A stretch of 64,000 bases of DNA from Rarobacter faecitabidus (GTDB taxonomy: Bacteria > Actinomycetota > Actinomycetes > Actinomycetales > Cellulomonadaceae). The position numbers and the translations under genes were made by a program. The stretch spans positions 1,488,001 to 1,552,000 of the forward strand of contig NZ_VFOS01000001.1 in assembly GCF_006716265.1 (NCBI RefSeq), written 5' to 3'. Below are positions 7,982 to 17,337 of the stretch, one piece after another. How positions within the stretch are numbered: the first letter of the stretch is position 1; every line of letters starts with the position of its first letter. The notes below the pieces were generated by a model. That model saw only the letters and a list, made by a program, of their open reading frames with translations, ran no database searches and was not told the DNA's origin.

Positions 7982-10900
7982 TCAGGCATTACCCGGATCA
8001 GGTGGCAATGCGATCTGGATCCCGCGGATCGTGTCCGCCTGCGCCAGCACCCCACGTCCCGGACGCTTCAACTGAGTTCCGACGAGATTCGCTGGCAACG
8101 ACACCGGGATGGGGCCCGGCACGTCCCCATCCGACGGTCTCAACGCGAGGATTCGCCGCGCGGCTGCAAGTTCCGCGTGAATCTGCCACGCGCGGCTTCC
8201 GCTCGGAAGTTCCACCCCGACCACGACGGCGGGAAGAACCCGAATGAGCGATGCCAGGAGTTCATCGCAGTCCGTGTCGGCGAAATCGGCAATACCGCCG
8301 ATGACGAGGAAATCAATCGCCAGTTCGCCCGCCAGGATCGATCTGGCGGTCGCGGCGCACTGCTCGATTCCGGTGCTCAGGTGCGTCCAGGAAATCTGCT
8401 CGGACAGTTCTCGATCCGGGGTGGCGCTAAGAAGGGCAGTCGTGCGCTCGGGATTCACCCGTGAATACGCCGCGGCAAACGTGCGCAGGGTCGTAGTGAT
8501 GCCGCCGCCGAACCCGCCGCTCACTATCGTTACTCCCCGGACATCCACCGTCACCGGGTCGAAGTGGGCCAGATCAATGCCAACGGGAATCGCCGGAGAT
8601 TCGTCGGAAGCGGGCGCGGGATCCGTTTCACGCTCAGCACCGGATAGATCCGAGACGCGCTCGGAGGACCGCGAGATCCGTGCCGTCAGGTCCGCCCACG
8701 TCAGCGACTCCGGCGCATCCTCGATCTCGCATCCCACCGCGAACAGCCCTTGGGACTCACCGAGGCCCGCGAGGCGCCCCAGCGCATCGAACCTGCCTGC
8801 CGCATCGCAGGCCGCGACCGCCATCTGGCACTCCAATCCATCCACCCAGCCGCGACCAGGAATCGCAACGCGGCGATCCGGGTCCTCGTCGGGTGACCCC
8901 AGAACGATGCGCAGCCCGAACTGCTGCAGGATACGCGCCGGGATGCCTCGCTCGCCCAGGGAGGTCGCAACGACCCGAAAACCAAGCGATCCAGCGCGCA
9001 GAATCGTGGCGATCTGCGTTTCGACGGTGCCGTGCAGGTCCGTTTCGAATCGTTCGAGCAACAGGCCGAGCCCGTCGATCACGATCAAGATCGGCTGGGC
9101 CGGGCTTCGGCCGGATTCGCGCCGATCGCAGAGGCCGCATAGGTAGTCGAGCAGGCGTTGGAGCCGCTCATTCTGGCCGCCGGTCACGAGGTTCGTGACC
9201 CCGGCCAGGGTAGCCGTGCTCGCCGGCAAGGCGCTGGCGAGATCTAGCACGTGACATTCCACGGTGCTTCCCACAGCGATGTCCGCCTCGGCCTGCCGCA
9301 GGAGCACCGTCAGGACGGCCTCGGACTTTCCCGAGCCCGGCGGCCCGAGGATGAGCAGGTTGTTGCCCTCCGTCAGGCTCCATTGCAGGGGCACTTGGCG
9401 CTGATCGGAGGGATCATCGACCAAGCCGATCGACCGTGCCTGCGCGACAGCGTCCAGATCCTCGAACCTCAGGACTTCTGGCAGCGGATCGAGCCATGGG
9501 CGTCGCGGTCGCGGCCGATCCCCCATCGCCCGCGAGACGGCGGCGCAGAGACGCTGGATGTCGGAGCGGACCGCCCGGGGACGCACCGACGCAACGACGG
9601 GCGCGCTCGCATGGAATCCGAGGCGCTTGATCGTCACTTCCCGATCTCCGGAAGCCGTGGCACCGAGGTAGGCGCACTGGAACTCGGTGAGCGACGCCGC
9701 TCCACGACGGATGAGAGCCCTGCCGGGCGCATCGGCGCGGAAGCGAGCGGCATCGCGCACGCCGACTACGTCGAGCGAGTCATCGTCGTCAGCCATCCGC
9801 AGCGCGACGCGGATAGCCGTATTCGCTCGCACGTTGTCCCGGATCACGCCCGCGGGTCGCTGCGTCGCGAGAATGAGGTGGAGCCCGAGCGAGCGCCCTC
9901 GCTGCGCGATGTCGACAACGCCATCGATGAATTCGGGTACCTCTGTCACGAGTGCGGCGAACTCGTCGATGACGATGATCAGGGGCGCAAGGTCCACCTC
10001 TGGGTTTCCTCGCGCAAGCGAGGAGAGATCCTTGGCGCCGCAGTCGGCCAGGATGCCTTCGCGACGCCGCAACTCGGCGCGCAAGGATACGAGAACTCGC
10101 GTGACCAGCCCGCCGGACAGGTCGGTCACGAGCCCCACCACGTGCGGCAGACGAGCGCACTCAGCGAACGCGGAACCTCCCTTGTAGTCGACCAGCAGGA
10201 AGTTGACGTGCGCGGGGTCATACGTGGCCGCGAGCGCGGTGATCCACGTCTGCAGGAACTCGGATTTGCCCGCACCGGTCGTACCTCCCACCAGCGCATG
10301 CGGTCCGTCCTGTCGCAGGGACACCCGCACGGGGCCGTACCTGCCCTGGCCTATCGTGCATGCGAGATCGTCGTCGGCCTCGCGCCACCGGCGCTCAATC
10401 ACCTGCGCGTCGGCAACATCCTCACCGAGGATCGCCGGTAGCCGCACCATACCCGGCAATTGAGCGTCCGCGCCCTCGGTCCCGCGAGGATCGTCGAGCG
10501 GTGACAGCGCTCGCGCAAGTCGCGCCGACTCACCGGCGCTAGCGACCTCGAGCTGGGTCAGTTCGATCTGCCTGCCAGCGCGCGCATCGACGAATCGTGT
10601 CGTGGGCCCGCATTCGACGAACGCGGCGCACTCTGCCGGGAGTCCATGAACCTCATCGGCTACCCAGAGGACGTAGATGCCCAATGGCGGCCCGGCAGCG
10701 GCCAACCGCAGCCACGGGCCGATTCCACCAGCGGGCCCATCGACGATCAGCACGATGGCTAGCCGGTTTCCCGAAGGCGCCCCATCGAGCAGGCGCCGCG
10801 TCGCCCGCTCCCGATCAAGCGCGCTGGCCAGGTCCTGGACCGCGGCGCCGTCACCGGCCAAGTGCCCGGTATCGCGAACGTGCGGCAGCCATTGCAGCCA

Positions 10901-12322
10901 CTCCCAATCGTCCGCGTGTGACGGCGAGGTCGCGCAGTAGACCGCCAGCGTACGCGGCGAATGCCCCGCTACCAACTGCACGGCGAGGGCTCTGGCGGTA
11001 TCGCGAGCCATGGCACCCGCCAGACCCAGGTTGCCCCAGGATACGAGGGATCCTCCGACCGGCACGTTGCGCACCGGCAGTTCCCGGCGTAAGAGTTCCG
11101 CTAGTTCGCGGCGAAGTTCGGGATAGGACGAGTGCTGCGTCGGGCCGTTCACGAGCACGAGGTCATCCCGCGTCTGTGATCCCACGCGGAGGGTGAGGAA
11201 TTCCGGACCCTCGTGGCGACTCCACAATTCGTCATCGAGCGTGGTGACGGACGCCGCGGCGCGCTGGACGGACCCAAACTGCCCCTGGAGCGCATCGATT
11301 GCCCCCTGTTGCAGGTCCGCGAGAGAGTGACTGAAATCGTCCAAAGCCTGGCGGAATCGGGCTCGATCCCGCTTGCCCCTGCGGCGCGCTCCGACCAGTT
11401 GATCCGCCCAAGTTCCGGCGACCATCACGGCCGACATCGCGACCATCGACAGCATCGCGGTCTGCCCCGTAACCGCCCATGCACCGACACCGAGCAGGCC
11501 CGGAATGACCGCGGAAAGGACTCCCATACGTGATCTGGGAGCCCTGTCGGGTACCTCTGGCATGGCCAGTTCGAGTTGCGCGAAGCGTGATTGCACCCTC
11601 GGTGATGGCAGGTGCTCGATGGTGAGCCCGCCGGCTCCTAGCGACTCCCGCCCGCGGTCGATCGTCGCTGTCGAGGCACTGCTCGGAGCCCTCGCCACTG
11701 CTTGCGTGGCTACACCGGCGCTCGGCGCCTGGCGTGCGGACTCGATCAGTAAGGACAGGTGCCCCAACTCGAGCCGCGCGGGCAGTGAATGCGCGCGCCG
11801 GTCCGCCAGCCGTTCGTCTCCGTTGCCCTCGTGTCGCATCGCCACCTCGAGAACTCCCCCGCGCCCCACGCGGCGCAAGATGAGTTCGCCGCTGATGCGC
11901 GGCGTCCTCGCGTCCGGGATCCGAATGCGATTCCGCCAGCCTCGACCCAGCGCATTGGAGCCCAGCAGCAGCGGATATGTGATCGCCGGCATTCGGTCAC
12001 TGGTGCACGTGACCCATGCCGGCGGCCGGTGACGCTCGACGTCAGGCGAACCGATGCTGCCGAACGCGACTATCGCGATCGTTCGCCCGCTCCTGAGACC
12101 CGAATCGGCAAGCGGTGTGGCCGGATGCTCGACGCGCTGGTCTCCCCCCGGCAAGATCTCGCACAGGGTCAGCGGTCCGGAGTGACCTTCCCCGGGTACC
12201 GGCCGCAGTTCACGGGCGATGGCGTGAGCGATCTGCCCGATCGGCGCGCAGTCGTCGGCCTCGATCTGCAAGGCGACGCATTGGCCCCGCTCACCGATCA
12301 CCTGCCACCGCACGTTCGCCAT
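7982..12322 (-). CDS. EssC/EccC-type FtsK/SpoIIIE secretion ATPase
   Basis: A 1446-residue single-chain ATPase of the kind that drives type VII secretion at the membrane. Order: N-terminal ubiquitin/FHA-like region (about 1-210), two membrane segments (about 267-312), then three FtsK/SpoIIIE-type domains. The first has Walker A GGTTGAGKSE with Lys686 and Walker B IIVIDEF; the second has GPPGSGKSE with Lys999; the third reads GGFGGGITTT, with Ile1275 in place of the lysine, so it probably cannot hydrolyse ATP. A degenerate third domain is common in EssC. The ATG at 12322 follows GGAAGGAGC. Upstream, 12323-12432 is the divergent gap to the next gene. No MycP protease, EccB, EccD or EccE gene is in the window. 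Confidence 0.88.
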   Translation of the reverse strand: MANVRWQVIGERGQCVALQIEADDCAPIGQIAHAIARELRPVPGEGHSGPLTLCEILPGGDQRVEHPATPLADSGLRSGRTIAIVAFGSIGSPDVERHRPPAWVTCTSDRMPAITYPLLLGSNALGRGWRNRIRIPDARTPRISGELILRRVGRGGVLEVAMRHEGNGDERLADRRAHSLPARLELGHLSLLIESARQAPSAGVATQAVARAPSSASTATIDRGRESLGAGGLTIEHLPSPRVQSRFAQLELAMPEVPDRAPRSRMGVLSAVIPGLLGVGAWAVTGQTAMLSMVAMSAVMVAGTWADQLVGARRRGKRDRARFRQALDDFSHSLADLQQGAIDALQGQFGSVQRAAASVTTLDDELWSRHEGPEFLTLRVGSQTRDDLVLVNGPTQHSSYPELRRELAELLRRELPVRNVPVGGSLVSWGNLGLAGAMARDTARALAVQLVAGHSPRTLAVYCATSPSHADDWEWLQWLPHVRDTGHLAGDGAAVQDLASALDRERATRRLLDGAPSGNRLAIVLIVDGPAGGIGPWLRLAAAGPPLGIYVLWVADEVHGLPAECAAFVECGPTTRFVDARAGRQIELTQLEVASAGESARLARALSPLDDPRGTEGADAQLPGMVRLPAILGEDVADAQVIERRWREADDDLACTIGQGRYGPVRVSLRQDGPHALVGGTTGAGKSEFLQTWITALAATYDPAHVNFLLVDYKGGSAFAECARLPHVVGLVTDLSGGLVTRVLVSLRAELRRREGILADCGAKDLSSLARGNPEVDLAPLIIVIDEFAALVTEVPEFIDGVVDIAQRGRSLGLHLILATQRPAGVIRDNVRANTAIRVALRMADDDDSLDVVGVRDAARFRADAPGRALIRRGAASLTEFQCAYLGATASGDREVTIKRLGFHASAPVVASVRPRAVRSDIQRLCAAVSRAMGDRPRPRRPWLDPLPEVLRFEDLDAVAQARSIGLVDDPSDQRQVPLQWSLTEGNNLLILGPPGSGKSEAVLTVLLRQAEADIAVGSTVECHVLDLASALPASTATLAGVTNLVTGGQNERLQRLLDYLCGLCDRRESGRSPAQPILIVIDGLGLLLERFETDLHGTVETQIATILRAGSLGFRVVATSLGERGIPARILQQFGLRIVLGSPDEDPDRRVAIPGRGWVDGLECQMAVAACDAAGRFDALGRLAGLGESQGLFAVGCEIEDAPESLTWADLTARISRSSERVSDLSGAERETDPAPASDESPAIPVGIDLAHFDPVTVDVRGVTIVSGGFGGGITTTLRTFAAAYSRVNPERTTALLSATPDRELSEQISWTHLSTGIEQCAATARSILAGELAIDFLVIGGIADFADTDCDELLASLIRVLPAVVVGVELPSGSRAWQIHAELAAARRILALRPSDGDVPGPIPVSLPANLVGTQLKRPGRGVLAQADTIRGIQIALPPDPGNA

Positions 12323-12432
12323 CGACTGCTCCTTCCCCGTGCCTTAGCGCGTACGCGCGTATCGCTGGACATTACCGATCTCGATGGGGCACTCGTTCGT
12401 TTTCCACAGGGAAACCGCGACACAATAGGACC

Positions 12433-13410
12433 GTGACGCATTCGCCGCCATCCGCAGCCGTACAGAGCGAGGCCGTACTGCTCGACGCGCCGACCTGGCG
12501 GGCGGCTGCCGCGGACCACGCGAAGCGAGCGGACTCGCTGACGGCCGCCCGCAGGGCCCGCACGGCAGCCGGCACCAAGGACGAGGTTGAAGACTTCCTG
12601 TTCACCTACTACCCGGTCCGCCCCGGCCAGTTGCGCCGCTGGCATCCCGGTGTGGGCATCGCGCTCGTGGTGGACAGCGAGGACGAGGCCTCCGAGTGGG
12701 TCGCTGGCCGTTGGTATGGCGCGCAGCGCCGCTCTGAGGACCCGAGCGCAAGCCTTCGCGAGGATGCGGAATGCGCCGATCGGCAGCCGATCGCGATGGC
12801 AGTCGGCCTCGATACCCGAGCCTTCCTGGCCGACCGCATCGACGCCGTGCGGTGGATCCACGCCGTACTGACGAGCACCGCGGGCAGGCGCCCGGCGTTC
12901 GGCTGCTTCGGCTTCCACGAATGGGCGATGGTGTACCGGCAGGACGCCCACCGCCACAGCCTCCCGCTTCGCCTCGGGCAGGAGGCCACCGATGCGCTGG
13001 TGGAGGGCTCGTCCATTCAGTGCTCCCACTTCGACGCCTTCCGCTTCTTCACCCCCGCGGCCAGGCCGCTCAACGCGCTGCAGCCCACGCCCGAGTCGCG
13101 CGTGACCATGGACCAGCCGGGCTGTCTGCACGCCAACATGGACCTGCTTCGGCACGCGACCAAACTAGGCCCGGCCGTTCCCGGCGACCTGCTGCTGGAC
13201 TGCTTCGAGCTGGCGCGCGACGTGCGAGTGCTCGACATGGAAGCCTCACCCTACGACGTGACGTCGCGCGGCTACGGGGTCGTGCCGATCGAATCCGCCC
13301 GCGGTCGCGCCGAGTACGCCCGCCGCCAGCGGGAGGTCTTCGTCCGCGCGGAGGTTCTTCGTGCTCGCCTCTCGCAGGTCACCTCTGCGCTGCTCGCCCT
13401 GGCAGACTAG
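12433..13410 (+). CDS. Conserved actinobacterial protein often labelled 3-methyladenine DNA glycosylase
   Basis: A 325-residue cytoplasmic protein containing DFLFTYYPVRPGQLRRWHPG near residue 50 and FGCFGFHEWAMVY mid-protein. From memory, this family is widespread in actinobacteria and carries the name 3-methyladenine DNA glycosylase by automatic transfer; I see no helix-hairpin-helix motif or known glycosylase active site that would support it. Start is GTG at 12433 with CACAAT ending six bases upstream (leaderless pattern); a longer upstream reading is not supported. It is followed five bases later by the DUF3516 helicase gene, so the two are probably co-transcribed. Function is best called unknown. 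Confidence 0.75.
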   Translation: MTHSPPSAAVQSEAVLLDAPTWRAAAADHAKRADSLTAARRARTAAGTKDEVEDFLFTYYPVRPGQLRRWHPGVGIALVVDSEDEASEWVAGRWYGAQRRSEDPSASLREDAECADRQPIAMAVGLDTRAFLADRIDAVRWIHAVLTSTAGRRPAFGCFGFHEWAMVYRQDAHRHSLPLRLGQEATDALVEGSSIQCSHFDAFRFFTPAARPLNALQPTPESRVTMDQPGCLHANMDLLRHATKLGPAVPGDLLLDCFELARDVRVLDMEASPYDVTSRGYGVVPIESARGRAEYARRQREVFVRAEVLRARLSQVTSALLALAD

Positions 13411-13415
13411 GGATC

Positions 13416-16061
13416 ATGCCCGCCGCTCTCAAGGACTACCTGCCCGCCTTCGACGCCTCAAGGACGAGTCCTCCCAGCGCCGACCCCGAGGCCGTGATCG
13501 ACGGCTTCACGTCGTGGGCGCAGGACGCGGGATTCACGCTGTATCCGGCGCAGGAGGAGGCACTCCTCGAAATTGTCTCCGGTTCGCACGTGATCATGGC
13601 GACCCCGACGGGTTCCGGCAAATCGATGGTCGCCGCGGCTGCCCACTTCGCCGCACTGGCCGCGCGCACTGCGGGCGACGGCGGCGTCACCTACTACACG
13701 GCCCCGCTCAAGGCACTGGTCTCGGAGAAGTTCTTCGCCCTCGTGAAGCTATTCGGCTCCGAGAACGTGGGCATGATGACGGGAGACTCGGCGGTCAATC
13801 CCGAGGCGCCGATCATCTGCTGCACCGCGGAGATCCTCGCGAACCTCGCGCTGCGCCGCGGAGACGATCCGAAGGGCCGCGAGCGCATCGCGCAGGTGGT
13901 GATGGACGAGTTCCACTTCTATGCCGATCCGCAGCGCGGCTGGGCGTGGCAGGTGCCTCTGCTGACGCTCACGAGCACCCAGTTCATCCTGATGTCGGCG
14001 ACACTCGGCGACACCTCGTTCTTCGAAGAGGATCTGCAGCAGCGCACCGGGCGCCCGATCGCGACGGTCACGTCGACCACCCGACCCGTTCCGCTGAGTT
14101 TCGAGTACGTCGTGGAGCCCATCACCGAGGTCATCGAAGAACTCGTCCACACCCACCGCACCCCCGTCTACGTGGTCCACTTCGCGCAGAAGGATGCGAT
14201 CGACCGGGCCACCGCGCTGCTCAGCACAAAGCTGATCTCAGCGGAACAGAAGAAACAGATCGTCGACGAACTTGGCGACTTCCGGTTCGCCCGCGGCTTC
14301 GGGTCGACCCTGTCGAAGCTGCTGCGAGCGGGAATCGGCATTCACCACGCGGGCATGCTGCCGAAGTATCGCCGGGTGGTCGAACGACTGACCCAGCTCG
14401 GCCTCCTCGCCGTCGTGTGCGGCACCGACACGCTCGGCGTCGGCATCAACGTGCCCATCCGCACCGTGCTGATCACCTCGCTCGTGAAGTTCGACGGCGT
14501 CAAGATGCGCCACGTTACGGCGCGCGAGTTCCACCAGATCGCGGGGCGGGCGGGCCGCGCCGGGTACGACACGCTCGGCGAGGTGCTGGTCATGGCGCCC
14601 GAGCACGTCATCGAGAACCGCAAAGCGTTGCAAAAGGCGGGCGACGACCCGAAGAAGCTCAGGAAGATCGTCCGGAAGAAGGCCCCCGAGGGGTCGGTGA
14701 ACTGGACCGACAAGACCTTCGAGCGGCTGCGGGATGCCGATCCGGAGCCGCTGACCAGCAACTTCGCGATCAATCACGCGATGGTGCTGAACGTACTCGG
14801 CCGCACGCGCGCCGACTTCCGCGCCGACCCGGTCGCGATCCTCGCGCATCTGCTCACCGCCAACCACGATGCGGCAGCAGCCAAGCGCGAGCATGTGCGC
14901 CGTGCCCTGCAGATCTACCGCTCCCTGAAGCAGACCGGGCTGATCGAGCACTCGACCTACCGGGACGCGAAGGGTTTGCACGCGCGCGTCACGCTCACGC
15001 GGGACCTGCCCGATCACTTCGCGCTCAACCAACCGCTTTCGCCCTTCGCGCTCGCCGCGCAGGAACTGCTCGACATCGAGGCACCCACGCACTCGCTCGA
15101 CGTCATCTCCACCATCGAGGCGACGCTCGACGACCCGCGCCAGGTGCTGTACGCGCAGCAGCGCGCCGCGAAGGGTGAGGCCATCGCGGCCATGAAGGCA
15201 GAGGGATACGACTACGACGAGCGCATGGCCGCGCTTGAGGAAATCAAGTGGCCCCGGCCCCTCGCCGACGTGCTGGAGCCCGCTTTCGCGACGTACCGCC
15301 GCACGAATCCGTGGGTCGCCGACGCGGAACTCGCCTGCAAATCCGTGGTGCGCGAGATGGTCGAGACGGGCGCGACCTTCGGCGAATACGTGGGCCGCTA
15401 CTCGCTGGACCGCACCGAGGGCGTGCTGCTGCGCTACCTGGCAGACGCGTATCGCGCGCTGTCCAAGACGGTCGCCCCCGAGCACCGCACAGAGCACCTG
15501 GCGGACATCGTCGTGTGGCTCGGCGAGATGATCGCGTCGGTGGACTCGTCCCTCCTGGACGAGTGGGAGCGCCTCTCCCATCCCGTGGACGACGATGCCG
15601 ACACCCTGACCGGCGACGGGCCGCTGTCGGGGACGGGCGAATCCGCTCCAGTACGACCGCTGACCGCCAACGCGCGGTCCTTCCGGATCATGGTCGCCGG
15701 GGCGATGTTCCGCCGCGTCGAACTTGCCGCCAGGGAGAACTACTCGGCGCTCGGCGCGCTTGACAGCGGCGACGGCTGGCACGCGCGCGCCTGGGCCGAT
15801 GCGCTCGATCCCCTGTTCGATGAGTTCGGGGACGACGCGATCGGCATCGACGGCGCGGCGCGCAGCGCGGCGCTCGTCCACATCGACACCGGCGACAGCC
15901 CGGGCGCGCGCACCTGGCGGGTCCGGCAGGTGATCGACGATCCCGACCACACCGGAGACTGGTCCATCGTCGCGGAAGTAGACCTCGATGCCTCGGACGA
16001 GGCCGGCCAGGTGGTCCTGCACATCCTGTCGGTCGGCCCCTGGGAGGAATCTCGTGGCTAA
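13416..16061 (+). CDS. Ski2-like DEAD/DEAH-box helicase (DUF3516 family)
   Basis: An 881-residue superfamily 2 helicase. Motif I is ATPTGSGKS, motif II is DEFH ([11 protein letters not shown]), motif III MSATL, motif V-like [10 protein letters not shown] and motif [14 protein letters not shown]. The C-terminal half is the DUF3516 extension found with these actinobacterial Ski2-like proteins. It probably unwinds RNA or DNA in the cytoplasm; the substrate is not established from sequence. The ATG at 13416 follows the previous stop by five bases. Its stop overlaps the GTG of the YbaK gene by eight bases, implying translational coupling. A long antisense frame opposite it is a GC-composition shadow. 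Confidence 0.93.
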   Translation: MPAALKDYLPAFDASRTSPPSADPEAVIDGFTSWAQDAGFTLYPAQEEALLEIVSGSHVIMATPTGSGKSMVAAAAHFAALAARTAGDGGVTYYTAPLKALVSEKFFALVKLFGSENVGMMTGDSAVNPEAPIICCTAEILANLALRRGDDPKGRERIAQVVMDEFHFYADPQRGWAWQVPLLTLTSTQFILMSATLGDTSFFEEDLQQRTGRPIATVTSTTRPVPLSFEYVVEPITEVIEELVHTHRTPVYVVHFAQKDAIDRATALLSTKLISAEQKKQIVDELGDFRFARGFGSTLSKLLRAGIGIHHAGMLPKYRRVVERLTQLGLLAVVCGTDTLGVGINVPIRTVLITSLVKFDGVKMRHVTAREFHQIAGRAGRAGYDTLGEVLVMAPEHVIENRKALQKAGDDPKKLRKIVRKKAPEGSVNWTDKTFERLRDADPEPLTSNFAINHAMVLNVLGRTRADFRADPVAILAHLLTANHDAAAAKREHVRRALQIYRSLKQTGLIEHSTYRDAKGLHARVTLTRDLPDHFALNQPLSPFALAAQELLDIEAPTHSLDVISTIEATLDDPRQVLYAQQRAAKGEAIAAMKAEGYDYDERMAALEEIKWPRPLADVLEPAFATYRRTNPWVADAELACKSVVREMVETGATFGEYVGRYSLDRTEGVLLRYLADAYRALSKTVAPEHRTEHLADIVVWLGEMIASVDSSLLDEWERLSHPVDDDADTLTGDGPLSGTGESAPVRPLTANARSFRIMVAGAMFRRVELAARENYSALGALDSGDGWHARAWADALDPLFDEFGDDAIGIDGAARSAALVHIDTGDSPGARTWRVRQVIDDPDHTGDWSIVAEVDLDASDEAGQVVLHILSVGPWEESRG

Positions 16062-16563
16062 GGGCAAGAGAGCAGAGGGCAAGAAGCCGGGCGGCACGCC
16101 CGCCACCGTGGCACTCGACAAGGCGGGCGTCGCCTTCCACGTCCACACGTACGAGCACGACCCGCACTCCGACCTGAGTTTCGGACTGGAGGCCGCGACG
16201 GCGCTGGGCAAGAATCCCGCGCAGGTGTTCAAGACGCTGCTCGTGAGCGCCGACGGCGCGTTGGCCGTCGGCATTGTGCCGGTGACCGGCCAACTCGATC
16301 TGAAGGCCATGGCCCAGGCATTGGGGGCCAAGCGTGCCGAGATGGCCGATCCCGCGGTCGCGCAGCGATCGACCGGCTACGTGCTCGGCGGGATATCCCC
16401 GTTCGGCCAGCGGCAGCGACTGCGCACCGTCATCGATGCGAGCGCCGGTGGATTCGAGACGATCCTGGTATCGGGCGGGCGGCGCGGCATGGATATTGAG
16501 GTGGCTCCCGCGGACCTGGTCCGAGTACTCGATGCCGTCGGCGCCCAGATCGCTCGGGGTTAG
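16054..16563 (+). CDS. ybaK: Cys-tRNA(Pro)/Cys-tRNA(Cys) deacylase YbaK
   Basis: A 169-residue YbaK/EbsC protein that removes cysteine mischarged on tRNA(Pro). The family signature is visible: [21 protein letters not shown], then QVFKTLLV with the conserved lysine, the GVLG-like [12 protein letters not shown] and a final [13 protein letters not shown]. Length fits the family. The GTG at 16054 is preceded by GGGAGGAA, and it overlaps the helicase stop by eight bases. The next gene (YggS) starts four bases after the stop, so helicase-ybaK-yggS form a tight unit. Confidence 0.92.
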   Translation: MAKGKRAEGKKPGGTPATVALDKAGVAFHVHTYEHDPHSDLSFGLEAATALGKNPAQVFKTLLVSADGALAVGIVPVTGQLDLKAMAQALGAKRAEMADPAVAQRSTGYVLGGISPFGQRQRLRTVIDASAGGFETILVSGGRRGMDIEVAPADLVRVLDAVGAQIARG

Positions 16564-16566
16564 CGC

Positions 16567-17316
16567 ATGACGGGAATGACCGCTTCGGCGACTATCGCGT
16601 CCCGCGTGGCGGCGCTGACCGAGCGAATCCATAGCGCAGCAACCGCCGCTGGGCGCGTCCCGTCTGAGGTACGCGTGCTGCTCGCGACCAAGACGCAGGA
16701 CACGGACGGCATCGCGCAGGCCATCGACGCGGCACGCGCACACGAGTTGAGCGTGCTGGTGGGCGAGAACAGGGTGCAGGAACTCGTTGCCAAGGCGGGG
16801 TACTTCGCCGGCTTGCGTACCGACATCCACCTGATCGGACCGTTGCAGTCCAACAAGGTCAACGCCGCGCTCGCCGCGCTCGCCGCGGCCACGCACGCGG
16901 CGGGCCGAGCCTGCATTCAGACCGTCGATTCCGCCTCCCTGGCGAGGCGGCTCGCCTCGCGCTGCCAGGGCAACGCACCCCTGGACGTCATGATCCAGGT
17001 CAATACCGCTATGGACGAGTTCAAACGCGGAATCGAGCCGGCGCTACTGCCCAATCTGGCCGAGGAGATCGCGAACCATCCCACGCTACGTCTGGTGGGC
17101 CTCATGACCATCGGCCCGCGCTCGCGCGACCGCGATGTCACGACCGCCGCGTTCGAGTCATTGCGAACGCTGCGCGAGAGCCTGATCGACCGCGGGCACG
17201 CCCACGCGAGGGAACTGTCGATGGGCATGTCCGGCGATCTTGACTTGGCGATCGCCGCGGGCGCGACGATCGTGCGGCCGGGAACTGCAGTGTTCGGCTC
17301 GCGGCCGACGGTGTGA
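16567..17316 (+). CDS. YggS/PROSC family PLP-binding homeostasis protein
   Basis: A 249-residue alanine-racemase-fold protein that binds pyridoxal phosphate and keeps PLP and amino-acid pools balanced; no catalytic activity is known for most members. Motifs: LLATKTQ carries the PLP lysine, then GENRVQEL, HLIGPLQSNKV, LMTIGP, and the C-terminal LSMGMSGDLDLAIAAGAT with RPGTAVFG, which form the phosphate cup. Start codon at 16567 is ATG, four bases after ybaK. It is convergent with the secreted-protein gene ending at 17338, with only 21 bp between and no clear hairpin. Confidence 0.92.
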   Translation: MTGMTASATIASRVAALTERIHSAATAAGRVPSEVRVLLATKTQDTDGIAQAIDAARAHELSVLVGENRVQELVAKAGYFAGLRTDIHLIGPLQSNKVNAALAALAAATHAAGRACIQTVDSASLARRLASRCQGNAPLDVMIQVNTAMDEFKRGIEPALLPNLAEEIANHPTLRLVGLMTIGPRSRDRDVTTAAFESLRTLRESLIDRGHAHARELSMGMSGDLDLAIAAGATIVRPGTAVFGSRPTV

Positions 17317-17337
17317 TCGCCGGCCGCGAGCGCGTCC

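Noticed and set aside
9251-10441. 396-codon frame antisense to the EssC-type gene
   Set aside because: Shadow of a real gene with clear Walker motifs; no recognisable features.
14238-16331. 697-codon open frame antisense to the helicase gene
   Set aside because: Opposite a well-supported gene with intact helicase motifs; its product shows only GC-driven composition and no domain.
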